From NCBI GenBank assembly GCA_035235625.1, contig CP141148.1, positions 37,015,057 through 37,079,056 on the forward strand: a stretch of 64,000 nt of DNA, read 5' to 3'. Numbering within the stretch: position 1 is the stretch's first letter; every line of letters starts with the position of its first letter. Position numbers and translations under genes: made by a program. The notes under the pieces were generated by a model. The model was given only the letters and a program-made list of their open reading frames with translations. It did no database searches and had not been told where the DNA came from. This stretch comes from Saururus chinensis. Its lineage: Eukaryota; Streptophyta; Magnoliopsida; Piperales; Saururaceae. Positions 21,353 through 33,033 of this stretch are shown piece by piece.

Positions 21353-22984
21353 GGAGTCATGATTCTAACGAACAAATACTTTACTAAAAGAATATGCAAA
21401 TTACCAAATCTGAAGATATTAAATTAAGCATATAAGACGCACTAGTAAGCTAGCAGCTTGGTTTCCTTAAGTTCTAAGCAATGATCTATCAATAGGAGTA
21501 GCAACAAGCTAGTTTGGGCTTGTTATGGTTCACAATTAGAGCAGGCTAGCCTGCTCCAGTGGATTGGCTCTGATGCCCACCCCAATTTTTTTTTAAAATG
21601 GTCGTAGTGGCTAAGAGCACCTGGTCGTGGCCATGGCCATCCCAACCAAGAGATAGTGTGGTTGGCAGCTAGGCTCTCCTCGTCGTAGCCAAACTCTCCT
21701 AGCCGCGGCTAGGTGGTCATGGTGGTCCCGTTGGGCTAGCCTGTGGGCTGAGCCAGCCCGAGCCTTGAAGGGAGCAAGCCACGCCGGCTGTAACCCGAAA
21801 TCGATGGTCTAGCATGCGGGGCAGGCTAGGCTAGGCTAGCCCATCTAGCTAACTGGGCTGAGCCAAACCTGCATCCCAAAGCCCCTCGTTGAAAATAACA
21901 TCGAAAACCCACACGGTTGTCTTAAGAAGTGTTAAGTGTTAGCAGCAAAATTTAAAACTGCAGTGTCAAAAAACAATCGATTGCCCTCATTTAAAAATAT
22001 ATAATACTCAAATCTACTTAATTATTTTTATGATTATGACTCATATCTATGGCTTCATCAGACAAAAGTGAGCACAAAAATCACCTCACAGTAACCAACA
22101 TAACAATCTCGAAAAGAATACCGACAAGGAAGCGCTTTAAAGATGCATGCCCTTCATGCATGTCCAACCACTAATGACCTAGCAATGCACTGGGTAAATC
22201 CTGGCATATTATATAATAGTATCAAAAGAGAGTATAATAAAAAAATATTTTTATCTAAACCACATGCTATAATTCATAATTACCAAGAATAGAGAGACAA
22301 ATGATAAATCATGAACGCATAGGCTCAAAATTAAATTAAGCCAAAAATGGATCTTAATATTGTGCATTTGCAAATAGACATTATGACGCCTAGTATCTTA
22401 TAAGAAGCAGTAGCTAGAGATATCTTATATTAACATAGACCACATAAATTATAATTTTAGCATGGTAGCATTTTGTATTTCATTAGTAGAGATAAACTAA
22501 CAGTAAAATATTTAGCATGGTAGAAAAATTAAGTATCGTAATAAGAATGAGTTGTGTTGAAAATGCTTGTTTCTCCCTGCGTAGTAGTAAAATAAATGTT
22601 AACATCAACTAAAGAATCAATATTTACCTAGAAAAAATTATTTAAGAAAAATATTAAAAAAGGATAATCAAGCATGGCTAAATTGACTAAATACACTTTG
22701 AGGAGCAACTTGATGATGAGCACACTCAAATCTAATTTAAACTGACACTTGAGAACATCTATCTGTGAAGAAAATATAAAAACAAAAATAAGTTGCACAT
22801 CCTCATAAGTTAGAAATAGTAAAAATAATAAAAATGAGAAAAACTTGCCCTCTATCTCTCATTAGATATGAGAGAGAACTATCTGTTACAACAATTAGAA
22901 GAATCCAATGACTTTAAAGCAAGTACAAAACATGAGCAGAAAACAACTACAAGCTAGCATCGCCTCCTTTCTACTTAACAAAAA
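21353..22984. other. Intergenic DNA with a GC-rich GCTAGCC-rich stretch
   Basis: Bases 21500-21900 are GC-rich and full of GGGCT, GGCTAGCC and GAGCC words (GGCTAGGCTAGGCTAGCCC near 21822). This is reminiscent of the hAT-like GAGCCGAGC repeats elsewhere, but I see no clean terminal repeats. From 21900 to 22980 the sequence is plain AT-rich and I see no gene. Confidence 0.4.
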
Positions 22985-23870
22985 TCAGTAGGACTCACCA
23001 ACCCAAACAAGGAAAAACAAAACATAATTTTTGTCATGTAAAAGAGGAATTGTATTTATATCATAAATCAAAACATAGAAATGCAATGAAGACCATATAA
23101 TTGGGATATATAAGGTGGTAAAATAATGACGCAATAGAAGTAATAGACGAAGGCGCTGGAAGGAGATGCAAACCTGGTTGAGGGGGGGAGATTTGCTTTC
23201 AACACAGAGATGCAAACCTGACCAAGAGGGAAAGCAATGCAGTGATTCAAAGGGAGACGAACTGATCTTAAGGGGGGCAGGATTGCAGGAAGAACTGATC
23301 TTAGACAATAGGAAGGTCAAAAGCAGCCATGACCACAAGCGGGCAGATAGAGGGCTTGTAAATAGGCTCCCGTTTCCTGCGGTTGATGAGGAAGCAGAAA
23401 TGGAAGCGAGGACAACCACAAGTGGGGGCAGACCCAGTTCAGAGAGGTGACAGGGGAGGTGGGTTCGCGGGTGGGCTTTGGGGTGGATGTCTCTGGGATC
23501 CCTTCGATGAGGGCAGACCCACCCAGAGACAGTGAGACGCTTGGAGGAGGACACCTTGAACGAGGGATTCATCTCAACGTCGCCCTCTGGATCCCCTCGA
23601 TGAGGGCAGACCCACCCTCATCGATCGTCATGGGTTGCGACGAGCCCAGAGACGGTGAGACGCTTGGAGGAGAACGACTTGAACGAGGTATGCAACCCAG
23701 CATCACCAGCTTCAGCGTTACCTGTGACAGTCAATGAGGGCGACTGAGGAAGGGAGGGGAGAGATTCGCAGACATCAAAGGAGAATGCGGTCAAGAGGAG
23801 TCCGGTCTAAGGGGCAGGTTTGGAATGGGTGAAGCCAGATGGAGGCTCCGTTAGGTAGCGTTAATGCGTG
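22985..23870. other. GC-rich segment with internal duplications; coding status unclear
   Basis: A 195-codon minus frame (22985-23572, Ser/Pro/Leu-rich) and two plus frames (23166-23450 and 23447-23737) cover the same DNA. The plus frame at 23447-23737 contains IPSMRADPP twice and an RD(S/G)ETLGG(G/E)xLERG block twice, reflecting a DNA duplication of about 90-115 bp (23495-23567 and 23586-23686). GATGCAAACCTG is also repeated near 23166 and 23208. No family is recognised, so I do not call a gene; it could be an exon or leader of an unknown transcript. Confidence 0.35.
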
Positions 23871-24079
23871 AACACGGACAATTTCTCTCCTTGTACGGGG
23901 GCTGAGCTCTTTTTCTTCTTCTAAGATTGATCTTTTTAACAATCTTTTGGAGGAAAACGGGATGTGAATGCATCAGAGGTTAGTGAAACCAAGTTTTAAG
24001 TTCAAAATATGGAAATCATGCATTGGAAACAAATATAGCGAAGACAACAACCAAAGTGATGCTTGCTTTTCTTACACAC

Positions 24080-24196
24080 ATAGTATATATAGTAGACCCC
24101 TTCCTCCACACATTTTCCTAGCTTTTATTAGACGCATATTATATAGTAGTCCCCTTCCTCCACCACACATTTCCCTTGCTTTTATTACACACATAA
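24080..24196. repeat. Tandem duplication, about 63 bp
   Basis: CATAGTATATATAGTAGACCCCTTCC... at 24080 is repeated with small changes from about 24135 (CATATTATATAGTAGTCCCC). Both copies hold CCTTCCTCC, CACATTT and CTTTTATTA. It lies just downstream of the stop codon of gene 2. Confidence 0.7.
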
Positions 24197-24246
24197 AGCT
24201 CCTACCGAAGTGAGCATAAGGAAATTCAGAAACCATTTCTACAGTA

Positions 24247-26401
24247 CTAATAAGCTTTCCGGACAATGATGACTGCAGCGAAGATAACGACCAAACTGAG
24301 GGACCCTATTGCACTTATTGCAATGCCTCGGATCATTTTGTTTTTCTTGTTTGATTCTGGGTCATCTGGCTGGAAAACTTGGATAGAGAAGAGTGGGAAG
24401 AGCAGCAGGGTTCCCCCAGAAACAAAAGAGGCGATCATTGACAGTACACAAGCTGTTATGAGAAGCGTATCGCCTAGACCTGTGCTTTGGGCACGATTGA
24501 GACTACTTAACATAGCAAACATAGCACCCACAGAAATTGTAGTTGCCAAAGATCCAATCTTTGTTCCAAACTCTAAAACTGCAGCGTGAACACTAGTTCC
24601 CAAATCAAGCAGTGTTGTTGATGCAACTGGTTGAACAATTGGTGGGGATGCTTGTCGGGCAATTCGTTGTTCTACCCCCTGAAAGTAATATTACATGCAT
24701 ACTTCTCATCAAATAAAAAAAAAATAGTACACAAAAATTACAAACACGATCTACCCTATATTATTCCATAAAGGCCGATCGATCAGATGACACATAAGTT
24801 ATAGGTTGTACTTTTAAAAGTAAATTTTACAGTATTCGAACCAACGAGGTGACAACAAACAATTTTTTCTACAAAAATTACAATGATAAAAATTTTGTGA
24901 TTGAAATTTTTTTCCTGAGCAACTCTATGACTAGAACCCTGTGATCAGCCCACATAGGACTCCAAACATGGTACATAGGATGTAGTTGTACATAGATGGA
25001 GTTACTCTTTATAAACCATGTTCGTAGCCCTATGTGAGATGGTGGTCAAGGAGCCTGGTCAGGCCTAGAGACTTTGTTTAGTGATACTAGCCTGCAGGGT
25101 TTGAGGTGGTGTCACCTTAGCTTTGGGACTAGTATGGCCCTCTCGCAAACCGGCCTCAGCGTCACCCTCATGTCTTTCTCCGTGTTCCTGCATGGGATGC
25201 TAGAGTTGCAAACCAAGCTAGCTAAGTCATGGTCCCAAGTTTTCACCGTAGATGCATAAGTCAATTGAATTCAACTTTACCTTCCCAGCCTCCGTTTTAG
25301 GCAGCGTATTAAATAGGAAGTGAGTAACAAACGCGGGAACAAAGAATTCATCAAGATTCCGCATCTTCCTTGTGGATTTCTATTCTTGATTTGCTGCATG
25401 AACGAGCAAGAATCTAAATATTTTGGTGAACATGATTACATGAGCTAGTGAGCATAAATAGTCTAAGGATTAGGCCACAAAATTAATTTGTGGGACTACC
25501 TAAATCTGCCCACTTGCTGCGTGCGGTGGGACAAATTATGGAAACAAACATAGCGAAATGAAAACAACATATTCTCTCCGTCCTAAATTAATAGTTCCAT
25601 TTGGCATGATAGCCAAAGTTGGAAATGGATTCCCTGTTTCAGTTGATAACTGGGAAGAATTGGAACAGAGCTGGCCTAGGAATGGCGAGGAGAGGAGAGA
25701 GAATAAGTTTAGTGGCGTTCAAATAATGTTGCATGACAAGATGAAGATTCGAAGGGAAGAGTGATGGTGATTCTCTGTGAAGGACGGTATTCTGAAACTC
25801 ATCGGTAGAAGTATTGAAAGCAAGTGACGAAGCACACAGAAGATATATACCTCAGTTACACTCGACAGAAAACTTAGGAGAAAGAAGATGAATCGGATAC
25901 CACAGTTGGGAACGCGAGCTAATATATATATATATATATATATATATAGCCCTTTTTGGAGCGAGCAATGCTATTGTTAGATGAAGAGGCACTTCATTTC
26001 AAAAAGTGGGGCCAATTTTAAGATAATAGGTCCAAACTTTACATTTATAGGGCCTGAACTTACCTCGCAATCAAAATGCATCAGACACAAGCGCTCATTG
26101 GCTATCTAAATTACACGCGTGAGAATCAGTCAGGGTATTAGAATATCAGTTTCCTAAAATAAAAGAACCGTACCTCTCGTCGGCGTCTAGAAGGCTGGTG
26201 ACTGGTGTGTGGTTTTGAGTTTTGACCAGGTATGTATCCACCCAGGCCGAGGAGACTTTCACATCTACTCCATAGCAAATGATTCAGCACTTGTGTCTCA
26301 TGCACTTGTGTCTGGAGATTGTATCCAGGGGGAGACTTTTCATGATCTAATCCCGGGGTTGGGGCGGAAGCGGCCCCCACTGACTCTATTGATAGGGACA
26401 T
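24247..26401 (-). CDS. Gene 2: two-exon membrane protein of unknown family, 219 aa
   Basis: Exon 2 is 24247-24678. It opens after TTACTTTCAG with GVEQRIARQASPPIVQPV and holds three hydrophobic segments: ATTISVGAMFAMLSSL, LITACVLSMIASFVSGG...LFPLF and IGSLSLVVIFAAVIIV. It ends VRKAY. Exon 1 is proposed at 26174-26401 (MSLSIESVGAASAPTPG to PSRRRRE), ending GAG/GTACGG and joining in phase 0. Exon 2 is convincing because it is open for 144 codons with clear membrane segments. Exon 1 is less certain, since a TATA-like and leader-like segment inside the intron (25755-25950) could instead be the true 5' end. Size and layout resemble gene 1, but sequence similarity is not evident. No function is assigned. 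Confidence 0.55.
25755..25950 (-). promoter_or_regulatory. Possible promoter/leader, duplicated at 51600-51870
   Basis: The stretch contains a (TA)n run at 25921-25948. It also has a segment (CTTTCAATACTTCTACCGAT, CACAGAGAATCACCATCA on the minus strand) that closely matches 51600-51690. At 51849-51860 the related locus has a CCTATAAAAGGG box. The promoter role is inference only. Confidence 0.25.
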
Positions 26402-26520
26402 GCATGATTCGGATCAGGTCTGAATTTACCTTTCAAAAGTGGGTCAATGAGCAGGCTACTTCGCAAGGGGAAATTGCACCTAGACGGAGAGAGTAACCAG
26501 GTTAGCGTTAATTTATATAT

Positions 26521-27126
26521 CCTCCGTTGGCTAGTTGGGTGTTAGGTTTTTCGGAAACAAAAGTGGAAGTTGAGAACGTTGACTTTTTGGGTTTTAGCTT
26601 TTTAAAAAATAAAAGTATCAGTTTTTAGAATTAATTCTAAATATTTACTATCAAATGTGAATTACGGCTTATAATAAAATTTCTTAGAATAAATTTGGAT
26701 ATTGTATCAAAATCAGTTTAAAACTTTAAACAAATATAACTTTCTTTCCCGAATTCGGATATTCAAGTTTTTGTTACTATTACGCACCTAAATTCAAGCT
26801 CTAACAAATAAAGTCTCATAAAGATAAGTAATTTTAAACTTTTAAAATGGGCCCTATATGTACAACACATTTATTGAGGCTTAAATCGAGATGAGAGGTA
26901 ATCTTTAAAAAATAACGAAATTTGTAATTTTTAAAATGGGCATTAAGAGTCGAAAACAACGAAATCACCTCAATAGGTAATTAGTCGATTCTAGCTTAAA
27001 ACGGTTTAGAATCAACTTTGGGGTTAAATTTTTAATTCCACCCACCTTCAACACAAAAACATGATTTTGATAATTCAAGCTGGAATTAAGGCATAATCTT
27101 AAATAAATTTAGTACACAAATAGCGT
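26521..27126 (-). mobile_element. Tourist-like MITE, copy 2 (diverged)
   Basis: It aligns with 20790-21352 in the same orientation: GAATTACGGCTTATAATAAAATTT, ATATAACTTTCTTTCCC, AGATAAGTAATTTTAAACTT, AAATCACCTCAATAGG and TTTAATTCCACCCACCTTCA correspond block by block. The termini are worn. It sits about 120 bp upstream of the exon 1 start of gene 2. Confidence 0.6.
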
Positions 27127-28397
27127 AGTCTATATGAAAATCTCCCGCCTTTCCATTCCTTGTATACATATCCCTCCTCTGGCACCATATCTTTCTGAGA
27201 AGATCCATTTGTCATTGAGAACATTTTGAAAGAAATGCAACTATGATGGAAGAGCTAGGGCAAAAGCATTTTTGTATGAGCTCTTGGAGGAGTTCGCCAT
27301 CTTTCCTAGTGAAGTGAGATGGGGTTCTCTCAAGCACGCCTTTTCCTCTTTCGAGTAAACCCGCCCTCTACCTCGTTTCTCCCTTTGACCCACCTTTCTT
27401 TTGTTGTCTGCTTTTAAACTTTATTATAGTCTACTCCCTCATCTATGCTATTTCCTTCTCCTTTCTTATCTCTATTTCCCCCCCTCTTCTTCTCTATGTC
27501 TCACTCACATTCACAGGATGTTGTGGGAGATAGTTTGGTGGCGTCGATCATTGAATCCTACTCCCCACTCTACTAGACCACAACCTGCCTCCTCCCACTG
27601 ACCTTTGCCCTCGAATCACCGTGATGCCAGATTGGAAAAAAATACTATTTTTTATATCATTTGCCACCTTCATACATTTGCCTTCTCTAATTTTCGTTTA
27701 GATAATGTTTGTCTTTCTAAGATTTGTGTCTATTTGAGATCAGGCGTTAAAGCACATATTTTGAGTGTTAAAATTTTTAGTTTATACAACATTTCTCCGT
27801 TCTTTGAAGCTTATAAAAGAACAATCCCTTTCAAAATTGTAATGTCCTCCATTTGAAAGTATTGTGTATCCTCTAATGGCCTCAAAATTTTCTTTTCACA
27901 AATTGGTAAGTTGTCATCAGCTGTAGCTTGTATGTGTTTTAGCAACTTCCATGAGATTACTCACATAAATAAATGAAAAACCTGAACCATATTTGGCAGA
28001 GAAGTACATTCAGTGTGTCTATATTTAATTGGATTAATCTACAACTTCCTATTTTGATTCTAGCAATTATCTCTCTATTTGTTGGTCTGCATTGCTGGGT
28101 GGAATTTCATTAGGTTTGATCATGATTTATTATAATGCATCCTTAACAAGCATTGCCTTCTAGTTGACTTGCTAGTTTCTAGTCTTACTGCTCTTCCTCT
28201 TATGTAATGAATATATGATTTTATAATTGATTTATTATCCATGATGAGTGAAGTTGGCTACTTTAAATTTGTTAATAATACACAATTTGCGGTAGTCTCT
28301 TGTACTAGATAATAATCATCTTAGTTGATAGATCTATTCAGATTTAAAACTTGGTAAAATAATGATTGGAGATCATGCTCTCTGTACATACTAATGT
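27127..28397. other. Intergenic DNA with an inverted-duplicate segment
   Basis: Bases 27245-27420 resemble the reverse complement of about 41760-41960 (GAGCTCTTGGAGGAGTTCGCCATC; CCAGTGAAGTGAG). No gene is recognised; the short open frames are unconvincing. Confidence 0.4.
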
Positions 28398-28406
28398 TTA
28401 TTTGCT

Positions 28407-29704
28407 AAGTTTTTTCCATATTGCCTAGCCAAAGAATGAAAATTTTCATATTCCCTAGATTTTAAATGGAAATGCCATATTACCTGTTTGTGGACCAAAA
28501 TGCCCTTAGGTTTCTACTATATCAAGTTTTAATGTAGAAAGTAATAAATGAACACCGGAACAATGTTGTGCCGTTCCAATGTGCTGGTAGTCATTGGCAG
28601 CGAATGGAACTCGCTGGCGGGAGCTGAGCGGCGGTGACTCACCGACGAGTGTCGATGAACAAGAAAAAGTTTTTTTGGCACTGCAGACGCTGTGTGAGTG
28701 CTCCAAAGGCTGTATTTCACATAAATGATCCTTCTTTCACATCTATCATTGATAGGATCGGTATTTGCATCCATTATAATGGAGAGGTAGGTAATGACAA
28801 CGTGTATATTGGTAGAATGGCATGGTTGATGAACATTCATCCATCGGTGAGCTTCGGCGAGCTGCTGGGGCAAGTGTAAGCATGACTTTCCGTCAATAGG
28901 TCGTGAACATAATCAATAGCCGCGTTGATTCACATTATCTAACTAACTTGTATTTATACGATAAGTATATTTATCGTGTGCTCGAACATATGCTAAGAGG
29001 AAGTCGTATACACGATATCATAATGGTTGAACATCGTGTGTCTAGTGTCTTATTGAACACATGATATATGATTCATCATCTTTCTGACCGAACGATAGTC
29101 TGCTTCGATTGCCTATATCGTGTGATCTCATACACGCTAAATCAAAAATTGTGCATACAAATATCCGAAATGTCTTACCACAAAACCGCCGTTGCTATTC
29201 TTCGAGCTAGATTAACCACTCATTCGGTCGGTGCTTTTCTATAAAGTTTATTCCTTTACCCGAATCACCACAAACCCAAACCCGTGCTACAAAGAAGAAC
29301 CACCTTTAGGGTGTATAGTTTCAAAACTCAACTTCGCAAACTTGTTCTTGTCAAACTAGTTCCAGAACAAAAAAACCCTAATCTTCCATGTCTGGTCGGA
29401 TAGGTCGCAAAATCTTCTCCCACGCCGTATGAATGGTGCTCCACAAGAGTACTTTGTAATCGGAATGGAGTTTTGAATCGGAACAGGGTTTTCAATCAGA
29501 GGAATCGCCAGCATCTGAAGTCGTATACCAATGAATGCGACTTTGTGAGGGTTTTACATGATATAAAACCCTACCTCTGGTCAGAGGTATTTTAGTCCTA
29601 AATTTACCTTATATCGTGTTATTCTAGGTTTTATGACATTTTCATTTAAAATCCAGGGAATATGAAATTTTTCATTCTTTGGCCTGACAATATGGAAAAA
29701 ACTC
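28407..29704. mobile_element. Mutator-like element with about 75-bp terminal inverted repeats, 1298 bp
   Basis: The left end AAGTTTTTTCCATATTGCCT, then GCCAAAGAATGAAAA and TTCATATTCCCTAGATTTTA, is mirrored at the right end. The flanks are TTATTTGCT (28398-28406) and TTATTAGCT (29705-29713), a 9-bp target duplication with one mismatch, as for Mutator-like elements. The interior holds one plausible transposase fragment and a repeated word ATATCGTGTGNTC near 28970-29130 of unknown role. Confidence 0.8.
28634..28879 (+). pseudogene. Possible MULE transposase N-terminal fragment, 81 codons
   Basis: The frame contains CIHYNGEVGNDNVYIGRMAW then IHPSVSFGELLGQV. A pattern of hydrophobic residues, YNG, acidic residues, Y-x-G and then S-x-x-E-L resembles the N-terminal DNA-binding domain of plant MuDR-type transposases. 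It lies inside an element with Mutator-type ends and 9-bp duplication, which supports the reading. It is far too short for a transposase, and no catalytic DDE region was found. The opposite-strand frame over the same bases looks like a shadow. Confidence 0.4.
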
Positions 29705-29713
29705 TTATTAGCT

Positions 29714-31171
29714 TAATCTTTTATACGGTAATTTTTTTTTGCATTTGCACTCTACCCTTGTGATGTAGAAACTTTTATATTAGATAACGAGTAAAAATTA
29801 TTGTTGATTGAACGTTATAACTAGCTAGGATTTGTGATAGAAGGATGCTTCACATATAGAGGAATAATGAACTAAATTCATGATATCTGCATGTTTATAG
29901 TTGTTGGAACATAGAATGATGCGCAATAGAATTCTAGAATTTAAGGAGTTAAAGTATATTAGCATATGTACTAGAATTGTTCTCAAGTGAAATGCGTCAT
30001 ATGCTTTGAGCATGGGTTGGCTTGCTACTTGTGCACTGCCTAAAATTTTTCCATATTTCAACTCTATCAATTATAACTTCCAAGAACTATCAACTCATTT
30101 ACTAAGTTTATGTCCGCATAGCAACAATTTACAATTGATAATAGTAAGACTGATACAAATGAAATGTTTTTATACGATTTGGGATAGGATTTTTGTAGGA
30201 TATATATACTGCAATGTTTACTTGAACATCTTAATATATTATAATTGATTTTTAAATTTGTTAGTTATATACGTCAACTATGATTATATATCTTCACAAA
30301 AGGAAAATATGGATAATGGTGAAAGTTATGTTTATGCTTAAAACCAACAATCCAAATTGAAAAGGGTTGAACCAAATCAAGAACACACCACTTTGCTGAC
30401 AAATCCTTTTCAATTATTTTGTTTAAGCATATATAACTAAATAGAGTTGTTTTCAATAAAATATTGAACTTGAAGCTCAATTTCCATATTTTGGAGTGTA
30501 GCACGTGCATTCTGCAAGTGCACATGTACTAGTGTAAACAAAAAGAAGGCTTCTAATAAAAAACTAAACTATAAGATTGAATCTAATCCTTTTTACATTG
30601 CACAAAAGAAAACGATAATACGTATATATAAATATATGTTTGTTTATGTATATAGTGCTCAGGAAGTAATTGGGTACACTGACTATGAAAAAATGTAGTG
30701 CTCAGGAAGTAATTGGGTACACTGACTATGAAAAAATGTAGAGGGACTTTAATGCCCATCCCACCACTTACCCATTCCCTCCTATGTCTCCATTACCAAA
30801 AATCTCCCGCTTTTTTCCAATCATTGATTGCTGCAAATTGACTCCGGCACCGGCGGCTGCCACCCGTGAGTAGGAAGATTAGGCCACCACTCCACGTCCA
30901 TCCATCATCCCTTCTATGTCTCTTTTGCAAGGTAGTATTTTTTACAAGGTGTGTCAATGTCAATGTAGTAATTTTAGCAAGGTGTATCAATGTAGTTTAG
31001 TTGTTAAATAATGGGGTATACTCACTTGTTAGGAAGGTGGATATGTATAACACATTTATATTGGCAAATAATGTTGTATCATGAAGTGCAAATTAGTAAC
31101 ACTGGCTAAATTATTAAAAGTGATGATAGTTTTGGGCTAGCAATAGGAGGCTCCTACAGTCATATTGTATC
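29714..31171. other. AT-rich intergenic DNA with an exact tandem duplication
   Basis: No gene was recognised. The one clear structure is a 43-bp exact tandem repeat at 30653-30738 (unit TAGTGCTCAGGAAGTAATTG...). Confidence 0.6.
30653..30738 (+). repeat. Exact 43-bp tandem duplication
   Basis: Two identical units start at 30653 and 30696, beginning TAGTGCTCAGGAAG and ending GAAAAAATG. Identity implies a recent event. Confidence 0.95.
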
Positions 31172-31179
31172 CCTAAGTG

Positions 31180-32471
31180 TAGGGCTGTTAACGAGCCGAG
31201 CTGGATAGTTGAGCACAATTTGAGCTTGAATAGGCTCGAGCCGAGTTCGAGCAAACCCCTGCTTGACTCAAATAAAACTCGAACTCGACTGTACTTGGCT
31301 CGAACTCGAATATAATTTTAAAATTATATATAAATAATATATATAATAAATAATACATGTATATGCATATTTTATATAAACATAATTATTGATTTAAATA
31401 TATATTTATGACATGCTCCCTCCCTTCTAGATTAATAACTCAATTTAATTAGTTCATTTTGAAAAATCAAATAGAGCTTTTAATCTTGGATGGATGGAGT
31501 CTATAAAACAACATATAATCACATGTATGTACCAATACCATGTATCATATATGATATATGAAACTCGTTTATATCAGCCAAAGCTTACTCATGATTGTGT
31601 GAGCCTTGATGTTGTGCATCATATTATGATCTAACAACACACATAACTCAGGAAGCATATTGGTTTATGTCTTTTTGCACCCTCGGAAATCTATCTTATG
31701 GCACACGATGCCTTAGCTCACGCTGATGTACGTGAGCCCAAACTCATTTTTTTTCATGATATATATCCTAGTTAAATTGTAATGAATATATAATTTTTAT
31801 ATATGATATATATTTTTTTAAAATAAAAATATTGGAGACAAACATTAATATACTTATTTTGTCCCAAATTAATAGCTCCATTTAATTTTTAAAAATAAAC
31901 TAAAATTAGTTCAATTGAAAAAATAAATGGAATTATAAGTATATGACGGAGGGTCAACATGATATCACTAATATACTCTTTTTACTTCTAAAAGAAGTAT
32001 GACATTAGGGGGACCAACCTTTGTTTACAACATAATGATTAGATATTCTTTTAAAAGATGAAGCATGACACTAGGACCATCCTCACCTAACAAAATATAT
32101 CTCTTTTTACATGCACTTTGGAATTTTTTAAAGGCATACTAAAGCTAAAAAGTAGTTCTTTTATAAGTGATTTATAAGCATGTAAAAAAAAGAAAATACG
32201 AAGAAGTAGATGGTAATGTTGCCTAAGTGAGTTTTTATTTTTTATATCTTTTTTAGTGATTATATGTACATAAAGAGAAGGAAATGGTAATGCTGCATTT
32301 TTTTAGCATATGTAACTAAAACTCATTTGTCATAGTTTTCTTCTTTCCTAGTGACTATAGTCAAATATTCAAGGTGTAGTCTTAATACTTGTTAAAATAT
32401 ATTTATTAATATTTAATACTAAAAGTATATTAGTATGTGTGATAATACTTCATGTACTTCATATTTATTAA

Positions 32472-32522
<51 letters not shown>

Positions 32523-32708
32523 CTTTTAGTTCGAGCTCAGTTCAAGCCTAAGCTCATGATTCACTTATTTCAGTTCGAGTTCAAGCTAAGCTTTGGATTT
32601 TCAATTTGAACCGAGATCGAGCTGAAAATTTCAAGCTTCAAGCCGAGCTTTAGCAGTTCGAGCTCGAGCTATAAAAGCCTAATACAGCTCGGTTCATTAA
32701 CACCCCTA
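31180..32708. mobile_element. hAT-like non-autonomous transposon, 1529 bp
   Basis: The left end TAGGGCTGTTAACGAGCCGA pairs with a right end whose inverse is TAGGGGTGTTAATGAACCGA (24-bp terminal repeat, three mismatches). A perfect 8-bp target duplication CCTAAGTG flanks it (31172-31179 and 32709-32716), which is the hAT signature. Subterminal regions are rich in CTCGAGC and TTCGAGC words. The middle carries two Stowaway-like fragments (31415-31500 and 31850-31957) and a (TA)n run at 32468-32520. There is no transposase. Confidence 0.9.
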
Positions 32709-32716
32709 CCTAAGTG

Positions 32717-33033
32717 CCTGATTTGTATATTAGTTATTTGAATTGCATAATATAATACTCTCTTCTATAAATTAGTTCTTATGGTTGCTTACCTTAGTGG
32801 CCTCATGTCGTCAAATTAATGATGTAGACAAGTTTGTTAGAACAAGGAATTCGTAGCCATAAGGCAAACATCTTATGACAATTATACATGTAGATATGGG
32901 ATGTTTTCCCAAAGTAGTTGGCCTGATACAACAAGAAAATTTCGACATTAGATGGGTATAAGTTTCTTTTTACTAATTTAAAGTTTAAAAGTGCTCTTAA
33001 GCATTTCACATATTTTCCTTTTTACATGTTATA
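32717..33033. other. AT-rich DNA ending at a splice-acceptor-like site
   Basis: No gene is visible. The stretch ends TTTTTACATGTTATAG immediately before the FAR1-type relic, so part of it may be old intron. Confidence 0.4.

Noticed and set aside
22985-23572. 195-codon minus-strand frame
   Set aside because: Composition is biased, there is no recognisable domain, and plus-strand frames of similar quality overlap. It is kept only as an unclear segment.
25921-25948. (TA)n run as a TATA box
   Set aside because: A simple dinucleotide run is weak evidence alone; it is mentioned only as part of a tentative promoter.
28529-28873. 114-codon minus frame
   Set aside because: It is the shadow of the plus-strand frame that better resembles a MULE N terminus.
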